A stretch of 64,000 nucleotides of DNA from positions 1,426,001 through 1,490,000 of the forward strand of contig JAXBDG010000010.1 of assembly GCA_036320915.1 (NCBI GenBank), in the 5' to 3' direction. The stretch comes from Linnemannia elongata (taxonomy: Eukaryota > Mortierellomycota > Mortierellomycetes > Mortierellales > Mortierellaceae). Positions within the stretch are counted from its first letter, which is position 1. Every line of letters starts with the position of its first letter. Below are positions 8,871 to 20,557 of the stretch, piece after piece. The position numbers and the translations under genes were made by a program. Below the pieces are notes generated by a model. That model had not been told where the DNA came from. It saw nothing but the letters and a program-made list of their open reading frames with translations, and did not search any database.

Positions 8871-11459
8871 TTAGGCAGCAGTGGTGGTTTTAGGAGTGGA
8901 TCCATGCATCTGTAAGAGATGGTTCTTGAGTCCATTGATGTTGGTGTATCCCTTCCCGCATCCTGGCACGAGGCACTTGTAAGGCTTCTCCAGAACAACG
9001 TCCGCTGCCGGCGCGGGTTCCTTGGGGAGAATAGGCGAATGTGGAATCTCCATGAAGGCAGGGGACCGTAAGACCGACAGTGAGGAAACCGACGACGTCC
9101 TTGCTCCTGATAGCTCTGGGTGATCGTTCCTGAGGTGGTTGTTCAGAGTTACCACACTTGCGTATGCCTTTTGGCAGCTGTCGGAGGTGCACGCAAATTT
9201 CTTATTGGCGGGTCGGCTTCCTTGCGCTTTTGTCGGCTTTGTTGGTGTAGTGGGAGTAGGTGTCGGCCCAGGAGTAAGGGACACAGTTGTTGGTACAAGG
9301 GTGACTCCAGGTGTCGTGTTGAGATTGGCGGGGTTCATCGTTGAGCTGACTTCTGCTGGCGAGCTGGGAGGCAGTTGGGAGATTGACGAGGGTTCGTGGG
9401 CATGGACGCCAATGTTAATGTGTGTCCCAAAGTGCATCCTGTTGTGGAGTTTGTTGACCAGCTGGTTAGCCATGATCAGATCCTTAGACGTGAACAGTCT
9501 GAACCCAGAGCTGTGGCCACTGCTGCCTTCTTGCTGCAAATCCAGACCGAAAGCAGAATCCAACCCCAGAGGGTCACTGTCATATCCAAGGCTGCTCAGA
9601 TGGTTGTGAAGGAGATGATCGTCCATGAGAAGGGCGTTGGTGTCAATAGGCGACTGAGTCCCTGATGACAGATCCGTCATGTCAATGTCAAAGTCTGACT
9701 GGTTGTCCTGCGGTATCACCATGGCATCGGATCCACAGAGGGTGTCGTGGCTACGCATTGTCATGGCTCGGTGTCCGTGGCTCTGCGCCATATGGTTGTT
9801 GAGGCCAGTGAGGTGGTGGAAGGTGTGGTCGCACCCGAGCTCAGGACAGTGATAAGTGTTGCGGTGGAAGTGGGGCGAAGATGCGCCGGAGGACGTCTGC
9901 GATGAGGTGGCGGAGCTGTCCAGGGAAGGAGATCCATGAGGGATGTTGAGTGAGCTGTGCGAGAGGTGAGAAAGCCCCTGCTGCTGTTGTTGGCGCTTTT
10001 GTTGATGTGTCTGGAACGCCTGTTGTTGCTGCAATTGGTGCTGCTGGAGATGCTGTTGTTGGGTTTGTTGTTGTTGCTGCTGTTGCACGAGATCTTCTTT
10101 TGACTGATGCAGCTGTAATTGAATTTCGGCTGGTGTGGGAGGATTGGAGATTGCCATGTTAATGGCGGGGTCGAATGTTGCGGCGGGCATTGAAATGCGG
10201 AGCCCAGGCGACGATGCCAAAGGCGTGCTGACTGGTGGCGGTGGGGTGTTGAGCGCACCTGTTGAACCAGGCGACAAAGATGGCTGGACCGACCGGCCCG
10301 ACTTACTGCTTGTCTCTGGTCCATCGTCAAAGACTGACAGTTGCGTAGTAAATCCTGACATCCCAGAGTGTGCTGCAGAGTTTTTGGCGTGGGTGACATG
10401 ATACTGGAGACCATTGACGTTTTTGTAACGCTTGCGGGTTTCGCATCCTGGCATCGCACACCGAAAAGGCTTCTCGACGGTCGTTCCTGAATGTGTCGCC
10501 TTGAAGTGGTAGTAGAGGAGTGATGGCGACGAACTCTCAAACAAACAATCGGGTATAGCGCATCCGTACGGCTTCTCGTCCTCTGCAAAGTAATCCACCA
10601 AGTCGCCTCGGTCGCCCCTGTCGCCTTTTCCTGGTCGCCCTGTCAACTCCTCGTCCAGATAGCCATCCATATTGTAGTCATCTTCGAGGTAAGACTCTTG
10701 GAGGAGCAGATCGTCTGCATTGAACTGCGCCAATTCTGGATCCAGGTCGCCCTTGTGTGAGTCCAGGAGTGCCTCCAGGCGCCGTGTCTCTGCGATGAAT
10801 GCTGCCTGATCGCTGGCAGTCAGTTGGCTCCGCCTTTTGGTGGCTCGCTTCATATGGTTAAGGCTCCTCTGGATCTTGCGCCAACGGTTCCGACAATGCA
10901 GGCCTGGTCTCCCTGGGAAGGCAAGAGCGATCTTTTGCCACTGACTCCCGAATTCCTCGAACCGCTGCAATAACAGAATGTCGTCCTCGGGTGCCCACGC
11001 TGCTCTGTCAATGAGCGGGTCTAGCCCCTCTCGCCATCTCTTGGCACATTGGTCGTCTGTTCGTCCTGGGATGCGCTCGGCAATCTTGCTCCATTGGCCC
11101 TTGAACATCTCGACGCCTGTCTTGAGGAGATGGTCCTCTTCCTCTGTCCATGGGCCTTTCTTGAGCTTTGGGTCCAGCGAGTGGAACCAGCGTTTCCTGC
11201 AGTTCTTGTTGGTCCGCCCTGGCACGCATGCAGCGATCTTTGACCACTTTTCCGTCTTGTCGCCATAAATTTGAACGGCGGCGCGGAGCTGTTGGTCCTC
11301 CTCGGGGGTCCAAACGATTCGTTCTCCTCGATCTCGTTTCCTGGGCGCTGCAGGGTCATCCATGTTCAACAGTTCCTCTAGCTTTGACTCTTCTGTTCCT
11401 GTGAGATCCAGCGATGGCATGTCCTCGGGCAACGCAGCATTGAACACGGCAGCCGGCAT
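8871..11459 (-). CDS. Transcription factor with three Myb repeats and five C2H2 fingers
   Basis: A single exon encodes 862 residues from the ATG at 11459. Three tandem Myb/SANT repeats lie at about residues 47-97, 99-149 and 151-203, each with the spaced Trp pattern (W...W...RKRW, GPWTEEED, AAWAPEDD), as in the c-Myb DNA-binding domain. C2H2 fingers follow: C300/C305/H318/H323; C334/C339/H354/H357; and three more near residues 532, 754 and 827. Several have the fungal Sfp1-like form with N-GLxxH in the finger helix (CAMPGC...NGLQYH, CLVPGC...NGLKNH). A glutamine-rich region lies between fingers two and three. It is probably a nuclear DNA-binding regulator. The target genes are unknown. The reverse strand carries long but meaningless frames. 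Confidence 0.88.
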   Translation of the reverse strand: MPAAVFNAALPEDMPSLDLTGTEESKLEELLNMDDPAAPRKRDRGERIVWTPEEDQQLRAAVQIYGDKTEKWSKIAACVPGRTNKNCRKRWFHSLDPKLKKGPWTEEEDHLLKTGVEMFKGQWSKIAERIPGRTDDQCAKRWREGLDPLIDRAAWAPEDDILLLQRFEEFGSQWQKIALAFPGRPGLHCRNRWRKIQRSLNHMKRATKRRSQLTASDQAAFIAETRRLEALLDSHKGDLDPELAQFNADDLLLQESYLEDDYNMDGYLDEELTGRPGKGDRGDRGDLVDYFAEDEKPYGCAIPDCLFESSSPSLLYYHFKATHSGTTVEKPFRCAMPGCETRKRYKNVNGLQYHVTHAKNSAAHSGMSGFTTQLSVFDDGPETSSKSGRSVQPSLSPGSTGALNTPPPPVSTPLASSPGLRISMPAATFDPAINMAISNPPTPAEIQLQLHQSKEDLVQQQQQQQTQQQHLQQHQLQQQQAFQTHQQKRQQQQQGLSHLSHSSLNIPHGSPSLDSSATSSQTSSGASSPHFHRNTYHCPELGCDHTFHHLTGLNNHMAQSHGHRAMTMRSHDTLCGSDAMVIPQDNQSDFDIDMTDLSSGTQSPIDTNALLMDDHLLHNHLSSLGYDSDPLGLDSAFGLDLQQEGSSGHSSGFRLFTSKDLIMANQLVNKLHNRMHFGTHINIGVHAHEPSSISQLPPSSPAEVSSTMNPANLNTTPGVTLVPTTVSLTPGPTPTPTTPTKPTKAQGSRPANKKFACTSDSCQKAYASVVTLNNHLRNDHPELSGARTSSVSSLSVLRSPAFMEIPHSPILPKEPAPAADVVLEKPYKCLVPGCGKGYTNINGLKNHLLQMHGSTPKTTTAA

Positions 11460-12262
11460 CTATTAGATTGAATGTCAAATTGGTTAGGTTGACTTGTCCT
11501 TGGCTATACTCCTGTGTATCCCGTTCTTCTTCATTGCGCATTTATTTAATATTTTCCCCTTTTGCTCCTCGTCATCTTCCCTGTCTGCTTTGTTATTTTC
11601 ATGAAAGCGGGCAAAGTCAATTCTGTTGCACCTTTTATTCCTTCCTCCTTGTCCTTGTCATCCTTGTAGTCCTCTTTTGTCCATATTTTTTTAATCCGCC
11701 GTAGTTGGCTGTGCTTCGATATCGCCTGGTCTTATTATTATTTTTTTTTCCTTCCTCTTCTCCGCTCGTTTTGAGTCTCGTAAAAACTTTCTTCTCTCAT
11801 CCAGGCTGCGACAGTCAGTTGCCAATGCTTGATTTTTCTCTAAAGCTATCCGAGAGAACCAGTTCCAAAGGAATAATTGCTGACAATCCAAAACACAAAT
11901 ACTCAAAACCACTATTGCCCCTTCCTTCTCCCGCTCCTTGTTTGTGCGTTTAGTTGTTCCTGTTGTTGATGTTGTTGTTGTCTATATTTGTGTTGACTTG
12001 ACTGTGTCGTCGGTCTCCTTTTGCTGCGAGTTAATGAGCGAGTGACTTACAGGGGTGTCCCTGGAAGAACCATCGTGCGGGGGAGAGTAGAATGTGAACT
12101 AGGTAAGATACGGGGAACAAAGGAAAGGATTCAAGAATAGTGGCATTGGGTGAGTAAAGATGTTTGTCAGTTCAGCGTGGGTCGCTGGGTATGAGTGAGG
12201 ACCGTTGGAGAAAGAGTCAATTCTGCGCTAGACTCAGTTTGGTCGGAAAGGCAAGGGTTCAC

Positions 12263-12297
<35 letters not shown>

Positions 12298-14539
12298 ATT
12301 GCTTTGCTTTCTGGTTTTTGCCTTTTACTCTTGGACAAAAAGAGTTGCAACTTACATCGAGTTGAGAGGATGCTTGGTAGGCAAAGTGAGAGTATGGTTC
12401 AAAGTCTGAAGGGGATCCGTAGGTGTCGCTCTATTGTTGATGGGAAGAAAGGGGAACAGAATCGAATTGAAAGAAAAAGATGTGAGTTGTTGCTGTTGCT
12501 ATTAGGGATCCATGGACCGACTGTTGTTGCTATGGTGCTATTTATGTACCATGTTCATGGTCATGGAGGGACGGAAGAGGATCCTGCTGGACCCAGAGAG
12601 AAGAGTGAGGTTGTTGTAAAAGACAGGACAGGCAAAGGCAAAGGAGGATGTCGGAAAGAGAGTGAGTAAGAGAGTGAGCGAATGCAAGGAGGAAGAGGAG
12701 GAAGAGGAAGGACAGCGGTTGAGGAGGGTCGAGGAAGGTGGGGATGCAGACGGGAGGGAGGAGGGAGGAGAGGAAGGAGTAAGAAGGCGAGAGAGAGGGC
12801 GGGGACGGCAGTTTGACTGAAGGGGTGGACGGACAAAGGGGCAAAGTGAAAGAGGGGAGAATTGAAGAAGAGACAAAGAGGAAAGTTCACAAGACAAGGA
12901 AGGGTACAGTACAAGAAGGGTACAAGAAAGAGGGGGGACGACAGCCGACTCGAGGTACACAGGGACACATAAAAAAGAAAGAAGAACGAATAGGAGAAGT
13001 GTGTGAACAACTGCAGGACAACTGTACAAGTGGGCGTTGCTGGGCATGAAAAAAAAACGTGTAATTAAAAGGCAATGAGAGGGAGTCAGCTCCAGAACAA
13101 TTGTGTATTCAAAACATGAGCGCCTTGGTTGCCTTCTCGCTTTATTCGTTCAATTACTTGCACCATTCTCTCTACAAATAACTATGGGTACCCCAGTGTC
13201 GTTGTTGTTGTTGCACTGTGGACAGGAGATCTTCTCCACCATCATGGATCCATATTCAATGTGCAATTAGACCTGGGGACAATCCCCTCTGTGGGGCAAA
13301 TCATGGGGCAATTGAACAACAAAAAGTGGGAATCTGTGATGAATGTCTTGCAGTCTCTCTCTCTCACTCGCTGATGGTTGGCTGCCAGACGTTGGATCAA
13401 TAGGATCAGCGATCAGAAATTAAAAAGTGAGCACACAAAAAGAGAGATATATCAACCATGCCGCATGTCGCATGTCGCATGTCGCATGAGACGCTTATTA
13501 CACCCATCAATTCATTGTTCAAGACCTTCATCCCTCTACTCTCCTCAGCATGTCCATTATTCACGCCACTGTGCAACGAAAAGCGTCATGGTGACAAGAA
13601 AAAAAGAAAGAAAAGACAATCACAAGGTGACAGAACAAGGAAAAACGGACAAAATATAATCGCGCGGGCAAACGTATCCGTGAACATGAAAAGAAGGTTA
13701 ACGCGCATCCCCATCCCATCCTACGATTTACCCATTGAGTGGATGAAAAATGTGACTAAGAACACGGGCCCTGTCTCAGTCCCAGTACCGGTTCCAGACT
13801 CCTCCCCCTTGTGTTCTTATTTTTTTTTTCGCTGCAGTGCATGGGCTGTATCCCTATGACACCTTCTTTCTGCTCTTCCTCCTGTTCTGTCTCATGCTGT
13901 GAACTTTTCGTCAACACACTTCCATCAAGAGCGGGATCGCGTTTGTCAAATTCCTAGGCATCGTCATCGATCTAGTGTCATCATCGTCATCAAGGGGACC
14001 TCTACTCACAACTAGCTCCCTCTCCCTTTCACTTTCTTCTGTGACAACACCTTCATTTTTAACATTGGGTGTATAATTGGCACTACCGCAAATGAAGCGC
14101 TGATTGTTCTCATTTCTTACCTCACCAAGCAAATTTGACAATTTGATCACGTCTCCAAAGCTCCAACAGCTACTTCGCACGCTGGAAAGTTCCTTCATTC
14201 GGCGACTCTCTCTCTCCCCCTTTGGTGCCGTCAGTTCTATTCACAGACATAAATAAAAAAAAACCATCAAGGATCGAGAGCGAGAAAGAAGACGAGAAAA
14301 GGAGAGAGATGGAGAGAGACACCAGCGAAAACAGGGAGACGCCCACTCATGATCCTGGTGACGGCAATTGACCGTGCCGTGGAGCGGGTTGGTGGACCTG
14401 TGGGTCTTGGCCATGACCACGAACATGAGCTGCACCGTCCATTGGATCCTGCAGGCACCCTGCTTGCCCTTGAAAAGCAACAAACACAACCAAAAAAAGG
14501 AAGAATTCCCTCCCAAAGTATCTCGCCTCTCCTGGCTAC

Positions 14540-14571
<32 letters not shown>

Positions 14572-15118
14572 TCGCGTCTCTCCTCATTCTCCCTCTGCCT
14601 CTCTTTCTCGTTCTTCGCGTCTCCTACTTCTCCTGCCGCTCCTACATTCACACACATAGAGACACATACTCCTTCTACTCCTACCCCCCTTTCCTTCTTC
14701 CCTTTCACCGAATGACCGACTCCTTCTTCTTCTCCTTTCACCCTTCCCAACCCTCCATCCCCCTTTCCCAAACAAAAAAAATATGTCTGTTCGCCTGTCC
14801 CTCTGCCTTTTTTGCGTCTTTGTTGTCTGTTCGCTTTTTATCCATTGGTCCCGGTGCACACTTCTTTTGGCGACCCCCTTGATTTTTATCCACCCACCCG
14901 TATACATAAAAAGTCATCCCCTCTTTCTTTCTTTTCCTTTTTGTTTTACCCCACGGCCACTCATATTTTTCGTCCATTTTTCTTCATTCTTCATCAATCC
15001 TAATCAAATCTCAACCTATCTGGACCAAATCTTTCCGCGTTCTATCGCATAGAATCCGCATCCAAATAGTCTTTCTTCCTTCAGTAACGACGCGAAGCAA
15101 CCACACATTCTCCACAAA
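11460..15118. other. 3.6 kb intergenic region between divergent genes
   Basis: This separates the Myb-factor gene (minus) and the AMPK-CBM gene (plus). It has a 29-base T run at 12265-12293, a purine-rich block at about 12600-13000 and a short GCATGTC triplication near 13464. A 29-base A run lies at 14540-14568, with a pyrimidine-rich leader at 14570-15118. None of the open frames shows a domain or convincing splice structure. Long 5' leaders, leader introns or a non-coding RNA are possible. Confidence 0.5.
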
Positions 15119-17968
15119 ATGATGGCCAGACCTGCTCTCAAGCCTGTTGGCACACCTACTCCTTCCGGAACGACTGGTACTCCAAGCACAGGCACAGGCA
15201 CAGGCACAGGCGTAACAGGTCTTCAAAAGACGACTTCCTCGGTCGGCAGATTGGCCGGCCAATTTAACCCAGTCAGTATCTCAACCCAGAGAACGGCCGC
15301 CACGACCAATCGAGGTGTAGCAAGCCCTACCTCAGCTATCGCAGCAGCCAAGGCAGCCCTCTTTGAGCGTTCCCAGGCAGCGTCACCCACCACCCCAACA
15401 GCAAACCCTCTCCGAACATCCATCAGCAGCGTGAGCAGCATCAGCAGCATGGGAAGCAACAATAGCATCAGCGGCATGTCATCCCCTACAACCCCCGTCG
15501 CCTCTTCTCCATTCCGCAAACCCTCCATCAGCAGTATCAACGCCGTCCGGGATGCGCCCTCGCCTACTCAACAGGTCCCTTCGCCCACTTTTCTTCGAAA
15601 GACCCCTATCGGAAGCACTTTCAACAGAGATGCCACGGGCACTGCAACAAAGTCGCCTACCGTTCCTTCCCCTACTACGGCTTCTTTCCCAAAAGTCGTA
15701 AGCCCTCCTTCAACTATCTCGACCAGAACAATGGCTGTCCCACCCGCTCCCTCGATTGAGGCAAACAAACCAGCTCCATTGGTAGAGTCACCTCCTACCT
15801 CTGTAACAACGACCTCTGCCACGCCCTCGACCCCTATGACTCTGGAGGGCCTTGCGTCTCCTACTACCCCCAACATTTCTGAGAAGCATGAGGCCCATAT
15901 CGACAGCCTAATGACTGCTGAGGCCCCTTCGTCCCCTGTTCCTGCCAAGACACCTGAGCCCAAGGCGGTGAAAGCCGAGCTACCTGTTGTCGAGGCAGCA
16001 CCTATTGTCGAGGCAGCACCTATTGTCGAAGCAGCACCTATTGTCGAAGCACCTGCTCCAGAGGTTGCCCCCATTGTAATGCTGGCTCCCGTTGTCAAAG
16101 CACTCGTTGAGGCGGTACCCGTTGTCGAGGCACCCATTGTCGAGGCATTTGTCGCAGAAGTTACACCAATTGTCGGGACAGCTCTCATTACCGAAGTGTC
16201 ATATGCAGAGCCTACAGTGATCGACGCGCCTGCACCTGAACCCATCACTATGGAGGCGCCTTCCGCAGCGCAAGAGCCCGTTGAGGCACCCTTTGAAGAG
16301 CCTGAGGTTGTTGAGCCTATTGTGGTTGAGGCTGCCCCCATCGAGCCAATTGCTATTGTTGAGACCGCTCCAGCCGAGGTCGAAGTCATTGCTGCACCCA
16401 TCCAGGAACCAGTCGTTATCGAGGAAGCTGCTGCTTTTATTCAAGAGGCCATTGTTGTGGCTGCAGTTGAAGAGGCGATTGTTGAGCAGGAGGCGTTGGT
16501 TGAGGCTGCCGCGGTTCAGGAAGTTGCCATCGATGCTGCTGCTGATAAGGAGATTGCCATCGATGCTGTTGCTGAAAAGGAGGTTGTCATCGAGGCTGTT
16601 GATGAGAAAGAAGACAGGTCGGTACCTGAGGAGTCAGCTCTAGTCGAGGAACTTGCTGTTGCGCCTGCCCCAGTCGAGGAGGAAACAAAGCTTACACTCA
16701 CCCCAGCCGAGGAAGCCATTATTTTCCCAGAGTCCGCACCTGTCGAAGAAGTCGTTGTCGAGGCCACGCCCATCAAAGAGCCTGTAGTCAAGACTGAACC
16801 CGTCGAGGAGCCTATTGCCGAGGCTACATTTATTCAGGAAACTATTGTCGAGGCGGCGCCCATTGAAGAACAACCCATTCCCGCCGCCGAGCCAACACCC
16901 ATCGAGGAAGAGGCCAAAGTTGAGGATGAAGCAGAGGCAGAGGAACAACCCCTTGCCAAGGAAACAAAAGACGCCGCTGAGGAACCAAAGAGAGATTTCG
17001 AGGTCATTGCAGAGTCGATCAGCGAGCAAGTCGTGTTCAGTAAAACCAAGGAGGAGATGCTCCAGTCAGCCCCTGTCGAACCAGTCTTAAGCTCTGTCAT
17101 TTCAAGCGCTGAGTTGCGTGCTAGTCCACCCAGTGGAAAGCCAGGCCATTCTCTGCAGAAGGTAAGAAAAGTTTTTTATTTTTTTTATTTTTTTTTGCGT
17201 GCTTTGACCAGATAATATCCGCTAAATTGGGACGGATGAACTTCTTTTCACTAATAACCCCACCCCTTTTCTCACCCCTTACTTTTAGTTTCACTGGAAG
17301 CATGGAGGAGAGATTGTCAAGGTCACTGGCACCTTTGATAACTGGCAAGGTAAGCAAAGATATCTCTTACTTCAACGCGGAAAGGAAGCGGCGGGTGACT
17401 TCTGTTCACTTTGATGAAAAGAGATACGCTTTGAAGCTTGGAAGGGGTGAAGAATAGGGGGCTGATAAAAACGAAATGAGAGAGATTTTTGTCCTTATTT
17501 ATCCACCAAAGAAAAAACCACCATCGATAAGTCGATCCTTCCTCTGTCGTGTGGTTACGGCCAATGCGCGAAGAGCGAAGCAAAGAAACATGCTAACGGG
17601 TTTTTTAATTCTTTGTGTGCTTGCGCGGAAAACTAGAATCCATTGTGCTCAAGAAGGTTCCTTCAACGCGGGATGAGTTCTTCGCGATTGTCGAGCTGGA
17701 TAGGACGCAACATATTGTAAGTGGAAGGGACAGCATCCTATCAAATATTCTACTTTGTATGCCACTTCAATGTACGCGTGTTTGTCTGCAGGAAAGGAAA
17801 GAAGCATACATCTAACACATTTTTTCTCGTATCGATGTGCGACGTGCCACGTACCAATAGCAATTCAAGTTTGTAGTAGATGGCGTATGGAGGTGCTCGA
17901 CCGAATTTGAGACCGAGTACGACTACAACGGCAACCTGAACAACATCCTGCGCGTGCTGCATCAATAA
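15119..17968 (+). CDS. Protein with C-terminal AMPK1-type glycogen-binding domain (CBM48-like)
   Basis: Four exons (15119-17161, 17289-17349, 17637-17716, 17861-17968) give 763 residues with phases 0, 1 and 0. Residues 1-681 are one exon of low-complexity sequence. It is first rich in Ser, Thr, Pro and Gly, then in Ala, Val, Glu and Pro, with near-repeats such as APIVEA. The last 82 residues, split over three small exons, form an AMPK1_CBM-type beta-sandwich: FHWKHGGEIVKVTGTFDNW, then ELD, then FKFVVDGVWR, ending in NNILRVL. Known relatives are AMPK beta, Mdg1/Crp1 of yeast, and SEX4-like proteins. The kinase-binding ASC region of AMPK beta is absent, so this is not a canonical AMPK subunit. 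A Crp1/Mdg1-like adaptor is more likely. Confidence 0.82.
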
Positions 17969-18667
17969 GGATAAAAGAGTAAAAAGAAAGAAAAAAACAA
18001 CAAAACACAAGGCAGTTGAGTGCATGGACATGTACGCACGCGTCTCAACATATAATTATATCAAAGTAATACGCGTTTTAGTCAGCGTAAACCATTCAAA
18101 AACAAATACAATGCTGCTCAATTGATTCCAACTGCATCCTCTTCCCGGAGGTTAAGCTAACGTATTCCTGTGGGCAATTGAATTCGAGTGAGTGTGGTTT
18201 TTTTCTTTTTCTTTTTTTAATTGCAGGACCCAATCCTTTCTTTTGTGGTCATCACGTGCAATTCTCTATTTGACGATTCCTTTAATTGCATACGCCCAGT
18301 TCCCTTGTCAGAGTTGACTAAAGAGAGGACGGATTGACGACATCGACTCTCCTTCTCTTTTTCTGTTTCCCCATCAAAAGTCCTCTCAGCCTTCTGTCAA
18401 GTCCCCGACCTCCCTTCACCGTCCTCAACAACCGCCAGACTCTTGCCTTCAGTGCTACTGCCGGTCCAAGAGCCTTCTTGTTTTAGTTCATCAGTGTCTC
18501 TGGATCATCAGCTCAGGACCAAAGCGTTTTTATTTTCACAGGAACATAACGACCCCCCTTGCCAACCAACCAACCAACCAACCAATTGGCCAGCCAACCA
18601 ACGGTCGTATCCAAGTCTCCCGCAAAAGAAAGCGCACTTTCAGGAACCCACCGTCGCAAAAGCAAGG

Positions 18668-18704
<37 letters not shown>

Positions 18705-18795
18705 GCTCAACAGTCCCCGCCTCACTCGTTCTTCCAGGAATCCTTCCGCCAATCTTGAACGACACAACCATCGGCAATACAGTAACAATCGGTTG
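17969..18795. promoter_or_regulatory. Promoter/5' leader region of the NF-YC gene
   Basis: The region carries a CCAA tetranucleotide repeat (18562-18606) containing the palindrome CCAATTGG at 18582-18589, then a 34-base T run (18669-18702) about 95 bases before the start codon. The CCAAT pentamer is the binding sequence of the complex that the downstream gene belongs to, so autoregulation is possible but unproven. Confidence 0.45.
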
Positions 18796-20048
18796 ATGGC
18801 TCATTCTAACAAAAACAACAACATCAGCAGCAACAACAACAACGCCATGTACGAACAACAGTCAGCCTCGGCCTCTGCGCCCAATTCTTCTTCAGCCGCA
18901 ACCGCCACCACCACCAGCTCTGCAGCCCTCACCCAGCAGCAACAACAGCAGTTAGTCTTTGCGCAGGAGTTCTGGGAGGAACAAATCCTAGCAGCGGAGC
19001 AATTCGATTCAGACTTTAAGAACCACCCCTTGCCTTTGGCCCGTATCAAGAAGGTGATGAAGTCCGATCCCGAGGTCAAGGTAATACACTCCTCTCCTCT
19101 TTTTCCAGTTCCCCCTTCTTTCAGCTCCGGTCCCCCTCCCCCCAGTCTTTCTCAGCAACAGCATTGAAAAGTGCCTTTTTTGCAGGTCCTTTATCCTTGT
19201 TTTCTTTTCCTCCAATCAAGTCTACGACGGAGTTTTCTTTATCCCCGTCTTTTTGAACGATTGTGCAAGTCTTCTTATTTGCAAATGAGATTGATCAATT
19301 GCTTTTGGCCCGCTTGCCTGGTTTCTTTTCCCCTCAGCCAATTGACCTTGCTCTTGTTTCTTTATGTCCATCTGCGCAATAGATGATCTCGGCAGAGGCA
19401 CCGATCCTGTTCTCCAAGGCCTGCGAAACGTTCATCTGTGAGATCACCCGCCGGGCTTGGTTGCATGCCGAGGAGAACAAAAGAAGGACACTACAGAGGA
19501 GCGACGTCGCCAATGCCGTCTCTCGTTCGGACCAGTTTGACTTTTTGATCGATATTGTCCCCCGGGAGGAACCTCCCAAGGTCACCAAACGTTCTTCTAC
19601 CCGCGAGGACCCTGCTCCCAGTGTAAGTGTTTGATATGCAAGTTTTTTGCCGAGGCAACAAAAGGGAAAACAAATAAATGTCTCAAGCTAGCGGGAAGGA
19701 AAAACCCCTCCCCCCCTCCCAAAAACAAAAAAGAGAAGCTAACAGATCAATTGAAAACCCTTCGCAAATTAGGCGGAAGCGTACGATGAGCAACAGCAAC
19801 AGCAAACATATGAGGAGTACTACCCACAGGGAGCAGGAGGATTGGCCGCATACGCGCATGCAATTGAGGCGCCTTCGTTCTACCAGTCGGTGTCCCCGGA
19901 ACAGTTCCAACAGTACATGCAATACCAGCAGCAAGCTCAGTCGTACCAGCCTTCCCAGCAACAAGCAGGACAGACACAGCAGGCACAGTCATCACAACAA
20001 CAACAGAGTTCCCGGGGAGGACACGAGCCAACGTCTCGTCAAAGCTAG
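18796..20048 (+). CDS. HAP5: CCAAT-binding factor subunit NF-YC / Hap5
   Basis: Three exons (18796-19080, 19383-19622, 19773-20048), all phase 0, give 266 residues. The histone-fold domain spans the first intron, at about residues 70-160. It has the NF-YC hallmarks [12 protein letters not shown] before the intron and [14 protein letters not shown] followed by [13 protein letters not shown] after it. NF-YC pairs with NF-YB (Hap3) through the histone fold and, with NF-YA (Hap2), binds CCAAT boxes in promoters. In fungi it controls respiration, iron and secondary metabolism genes. The N terminus is Asn/Ser/Gln-rich. The C terminus (from about residue 176) is a Gln/Tyr-rich probable activation region. 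Length and domain order are normal for the family. Confidence 0.95.
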
Positions 20049-20557
20049 ACTCACGTTTTCTCATCAGCAAACAACAGCAAGCAACCACATATACAATTCC
20101 CAGCACATATACAAGCACATGCACACAACAACAACAACAACACAACACATAGCACAATACATTTCACTTTTTTTTCCATCTACAGTCCTCTTTTGAAAGT
20201 ACCTTTCGATCCAATCTCCCGCATCTTTTATTCCTTCTTTTTTTCAGTTTCGGGATCGAGATGATAATGATTTCTTTACCTGTTTCCCATCATCACTTTC
20301 CCTTCCCTTTCCCTTTCCCATTCCCATTCACATCCTTCTCCATCGATCTGCATAATCTCAAATACGACAACATACAAACACGTTCGTTACCAATCATCCT
20401 ATCGCATGGTTGCTAAAGCGTAAATTATGGTATTGCCAAAATGAGTACAAACAGAAAAAAAAAAACTACAGAACTAAAATACTAAAACACTTTTTTTTTT
20501 TTTTTTTTTTTTTTTTCTTTCGTTCTTTCTAGGCAAGCAGCAGGTGTCCACTGCCCT
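20049..20557. other. Intergenic, convergent 3' ends
   Basis: The 3' flanks of HAP5 and the phospholipase D gene face each other here. It contains CA/ACA-rich repeats near 20100-20160 and a 26-base T run at 20491-20516. No gene is seen. Confidence 0.6.

Noticed and set aside
9761..10588. 275-codon minus-strand frame over the Gln-rich part of the Myb factor
   Set aside because: Frame-shifted shadow (Ser/Asn/Gln runs) inside a clear coding exon.
12538..13047. Minus-strand hydrophobic Leu/Ser/Pro frames
   Set aside because: These follow from a purine-rich block on the plus strand; several overlapping frames look the same.
15568..16401. 277-codon minus-strand Ala/Thr/Ser/Gly frame
   Set aside because: Shadow of the repeat-rich exon of the AMPK-CBM protein.
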